Positions 6,527 to 7,760 of a stretch of DNA of 7,760 bases are shown one piece after another. The position numbers and the translations under genes are program-made. The stretch lies in assembly GCA_015231995.1 (NCBI GenBank), contig JADGAO010000165.1, forward strand, positions 1 to 7,760, given 5' to 3'. Source of the DNA: Nitrospinota bacterium. GTDB lineage: Bacteria > Nitrospinota_A > UBA7883 > JACRLM01. Positions within the stretch are counted from its first letter, which is position 1. Each line of letters starts with the position of its first letter. The notes beneath the pieces were generated by a model. That model was not told the origin of the DNA, ran no database searches, and saw nothing but the letters and a program-made list of their open reading frames with translations.

Positions 6527-7378
6527 ATGTACGGATGGGGATGGGGGCGTTATGTTTCTGTCGCAGAGAAACGTAAGAACGCTAAAAAGGCGGTTGCGAG
6601 AATGCTGAAAAAAGGAAAGACCGTCCGCCCTGTCACGCTTGAAGGACGAACGCTAGCAAAGACATTCTGGGGCAAGGCGTGGAACAGTCATCTGGAATCA
6701 TTCAGCGATTACGATAACCGTCTTCCACGAGGGCGAAGCTACGTCCGCAATGGATCGGTTGTTGACCTGACGGTGGAAAGCGGCAGGATTGAAGCGCTCG
6801 TCATGGGGTCGTCCCTTTACAGGGTTCAGATAGAAATCAAATCGGTTGACGACAAAAAGTGGCGAACCATCATGGACAATTGCTCCGGCCAGATTGATTC
6901 CGTCATAGAACTTCTCCAGGGGAAACTATCTTCTGGCGTTATGAAAACGATTACGGATAGACATAACGGGCTGTTCCCCTTGCCAACGGAAATATCGCTG
7001 AATTGCTCGTGCCCCGACTGGGCCACAATGTGCAAGCATGTCGCCGCCACTCTCTATGGAGTCGGCGCCAGATTGGATAACGAGCCTGAGCTTTTGTTTA
7101 AACTCAGAAAAGTGGATCATCTGGAGTTGATTACCGTAGCAAGCATGAAAACACCGGCCAGGCGCAGTGGCAAAGCTAACGTTCTTCAAGACCAAAATCT
7201 TTCCGAGATGTTCGGAATTGATGTTGTGATCGAAACGGTTTCGACAGGCGATGTCAAGAAGCCGAAAGCTAAACCATCCGCCAAAAAGGCCGCGAAAAAG
7301 AAAACTACCGCAAAGGCAAAGAAAAAAAGCGTAACCATTAAAAGAAAGGGCCGCACCGTACCCGACAATAAAACGTAA
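6527..7378 (+). CDS. SWIM zinc-finger protein with lysine-rich tail
   Basis: This 283-residue protein has a SWIM zinc-binding motif CxC-x6-CxH: C160, C162, C169 and H171 in LNCSCPDWATMCKHV. Upstream, FWGKAWNSHLE (47-57), RLPRGRSYVRNGSVVDL (65-81) and EALVMGSSLYRVQI (89-102) match the conserved N-terminal region of bacterial SWIM proteins. The extreme N-terminus is rich in Gly/Trp, then basic. Residues ~244-275 form a Lys/Ala-rich tail (KPKAKPSAKKAAKKK), similar to histone-H1-like DNA-binding tails. A GGAG site at 6518-6521 precedes the ATG. SWIM domains are known to bind DNA or proteins and occur with SNF2 ATPases in bacteria, so this is most likely the partner of the upstream gene in a two-gene operon. 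It has no recognisable enzymatic domain. Confidence 0.92.
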   Translation: MYGWGWGRYVSVAEKRKNAKKAVARMLKKGKTVRPVTLEGRTLAKTFWGKAWNSHLESFSDYDNRLPRGRSYVRNGSVVDLTVESGRIEALVMGSSLYRVQIEIKSVDDKKWRTIMDNCSGQIDSVIELLQGKLSSGVMKTITDRHNGLFPLPTEISLNCSCPDWATMCKHVAATLYGVGARLDNEPELLFKLRKVDHLELITVASMKTPARRSGKANVLQDQNLSEMFGIDVVIETVSTGDVKKPKAKPSAKKAAKKKTTAKAKKKSVTIKRKGRTVPDNKT

Positions 7379-7389
7379 GGCTATATCTC

Positions 7390-7409
7390 AGGGCTTCACC
7401 CGAAGCCCT
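7390..7409 (+). terminator. Hairpin terminator after the SWIM gene
   Basis: An 8-bp perfect stem, agggcttc (7390-7397) and gaagccct (7402-7409) with loop accc, begins 11 bases after the SWIM stop codon. The downstream tract (atatccattctatt) is T-enriched but not a clean T run, so termination may be moderate. It is well placed to end the SNF2-SWIM transcript. Confidence 0.6.
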
Positions 7410-7671
7410 ATATCCATTCTATTAGGCATCTTGCGATCAACTCGCTGGCTTGGCCATGAGGATGTTTCCATGACTGAGGGTACGCGCATCATTGCGTGGA
7501 TTCTTTGCGGAGAGAGGGGAAGGGTAATTAGTCCTCCCTGAAATACCCTAAAAAACCGTAAAATCTCCAATAAAAGAGCGCCTTTTCCATGTTTTTCGCA
7601 TCTAACAATTCGCAACAAAACGGCCTTCACCCCCCAAAATATGGAGATTTTTACAGGTGACTCCAAGACGG
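7410..7671. other. Intergenic region without a convincing gene
   Basis: These ~260 bases lie between two apparently convergent genes. A minus-strand frame of 92 codons spans 7388-7666, but it runs through the terminator hairpin and its composition does not resemble a folded protein that I can recognise, so I do not call it. An imperfect inverted repeat is present, gtaaaatctcca at 7558-7569 and tggagatttttac at 7642-7654, differing by one extra base. No tRNA, CRISPR or insertion-sequence end is evident. Confidence 0.5.
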
Positions 7672-7760
7672 CTATCGCGGCAAACTGGCGTATTCTCCGT
7701 CCCGCTCGAACGCTTCGTCAATCCCGAACATCCGCTGTGCGTCCTGGCGGGTCAAATTGA
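7672..7760 (-). CDS. 3' end of an unidentified minus-strand gene (truncated by window)
   Basis: Reading the reverse strand from the window edge gives 28 codons, beginning NLTRQDAQRMFGIDEAFERD and ending in ASLPR, before a TAG at 7674-7672. The residue composition is that of a soluble, charged helical C-terminus, and the codons resemble those of the neighbouring genes, so this is probably the tail of a real gene that converges on the SWIM gene. The segment is far too short to name a family. MFGID also occurs near the C-terminus of the SWIM protein (residues 228-232), possibly by chance. Confidence 0.45.
   Translation of the reverse strand, partial: NLTRQDAQRMFGIDEAFERDGEYASLPR

Noticed and set aside
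7388..7666. A 92-codon minus-strand open frame downstream of the SWIM gene
   Set aside because: It runs through the terminator hairpin, has no recognisable motif, and its hydrophobic and basic residues are irregularly mixed. It may be worth a database search but is not supportable as a gene here.
1..7760. CRISPR arrays, tRNA or rRNA genes, and autonomous transposases
   Set aside because: I saw no regularly spaced repeats, no cloverleaf sequence with a CCA-like end, and no transposase motifs on either strand.

Overview
The window reads as a piece of a bacterial chromosome, probably a Gram-negative environmental lineage with moderately high GC. No ribosomal or tRNA gene is present to fix the taxon, so I do not name one. 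All complete genes are on the + strand. The only minus-strand coding evidence is the last ~90 bases.

Positions 2-2637 hold a compact molybdenum cofactor (Moco) cluster: the 3' end of moeA (molybdate insertion), moaA (GTP 3',8-cyclase), moaD and moaE (small and large subunits of molybdopterin synthase) and mobA (guanylyltransferase that makes the MGD form). Genes overlap or lie within about 30 bases of each other, which suggests one transcript. MoaA starts Moco synthesis, MoaD/MoaE add the dithiolene sulfurs, MoeA inserts Mo, and MobA adds GMP. moaC, a mogA/moaB-type adenylyltransferase and a MoeB-type MoaD activator are not in view and must lie elsewhere. The MoaD C-terminus is unusual: its diglycine is followed by a valine, and a +1 shift at that exact point would fuse MoaD in frame to MoaE.

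Positions 2638-2966 are non-coding. They contain a small palindrome-rich element with 16-bp perfect inverted ends and TA on both sides, resembling a MITE or REP-type repeat. It marks the boundary between the Moco operon and a more accessory-looking region.

Positions 2967-3570 encode a DUF433 antitoxin-like protein and a DUF5615 PIN-like putative RNase, arranged as a VapBC-like toxin-antitoxin pair. After a 270-base gap with a 14-bp palindrome and short direct repeats comes a second two-gene unit, 3841-7378. This is an 889-residue SNF2-family ATPase with its helicase-associated N-terminal region, followed 16 bases later by a SWIM zinc-finger protein with a lysine-rich, histone-H1-like tail. 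The two probably work together on DNA or nucleoprotein. A hairpin terminator follows.

Positions 7410-7671 hold no convincing gene. From 7672 to the window end there is a short minus-strand reading frame that looks like the 3' end of a convergent gene of unknown function. The best candidate for an under-described system is the SNF2-SWIM pair together with its neighbouring toxin-antitoxin pair and repeat element.
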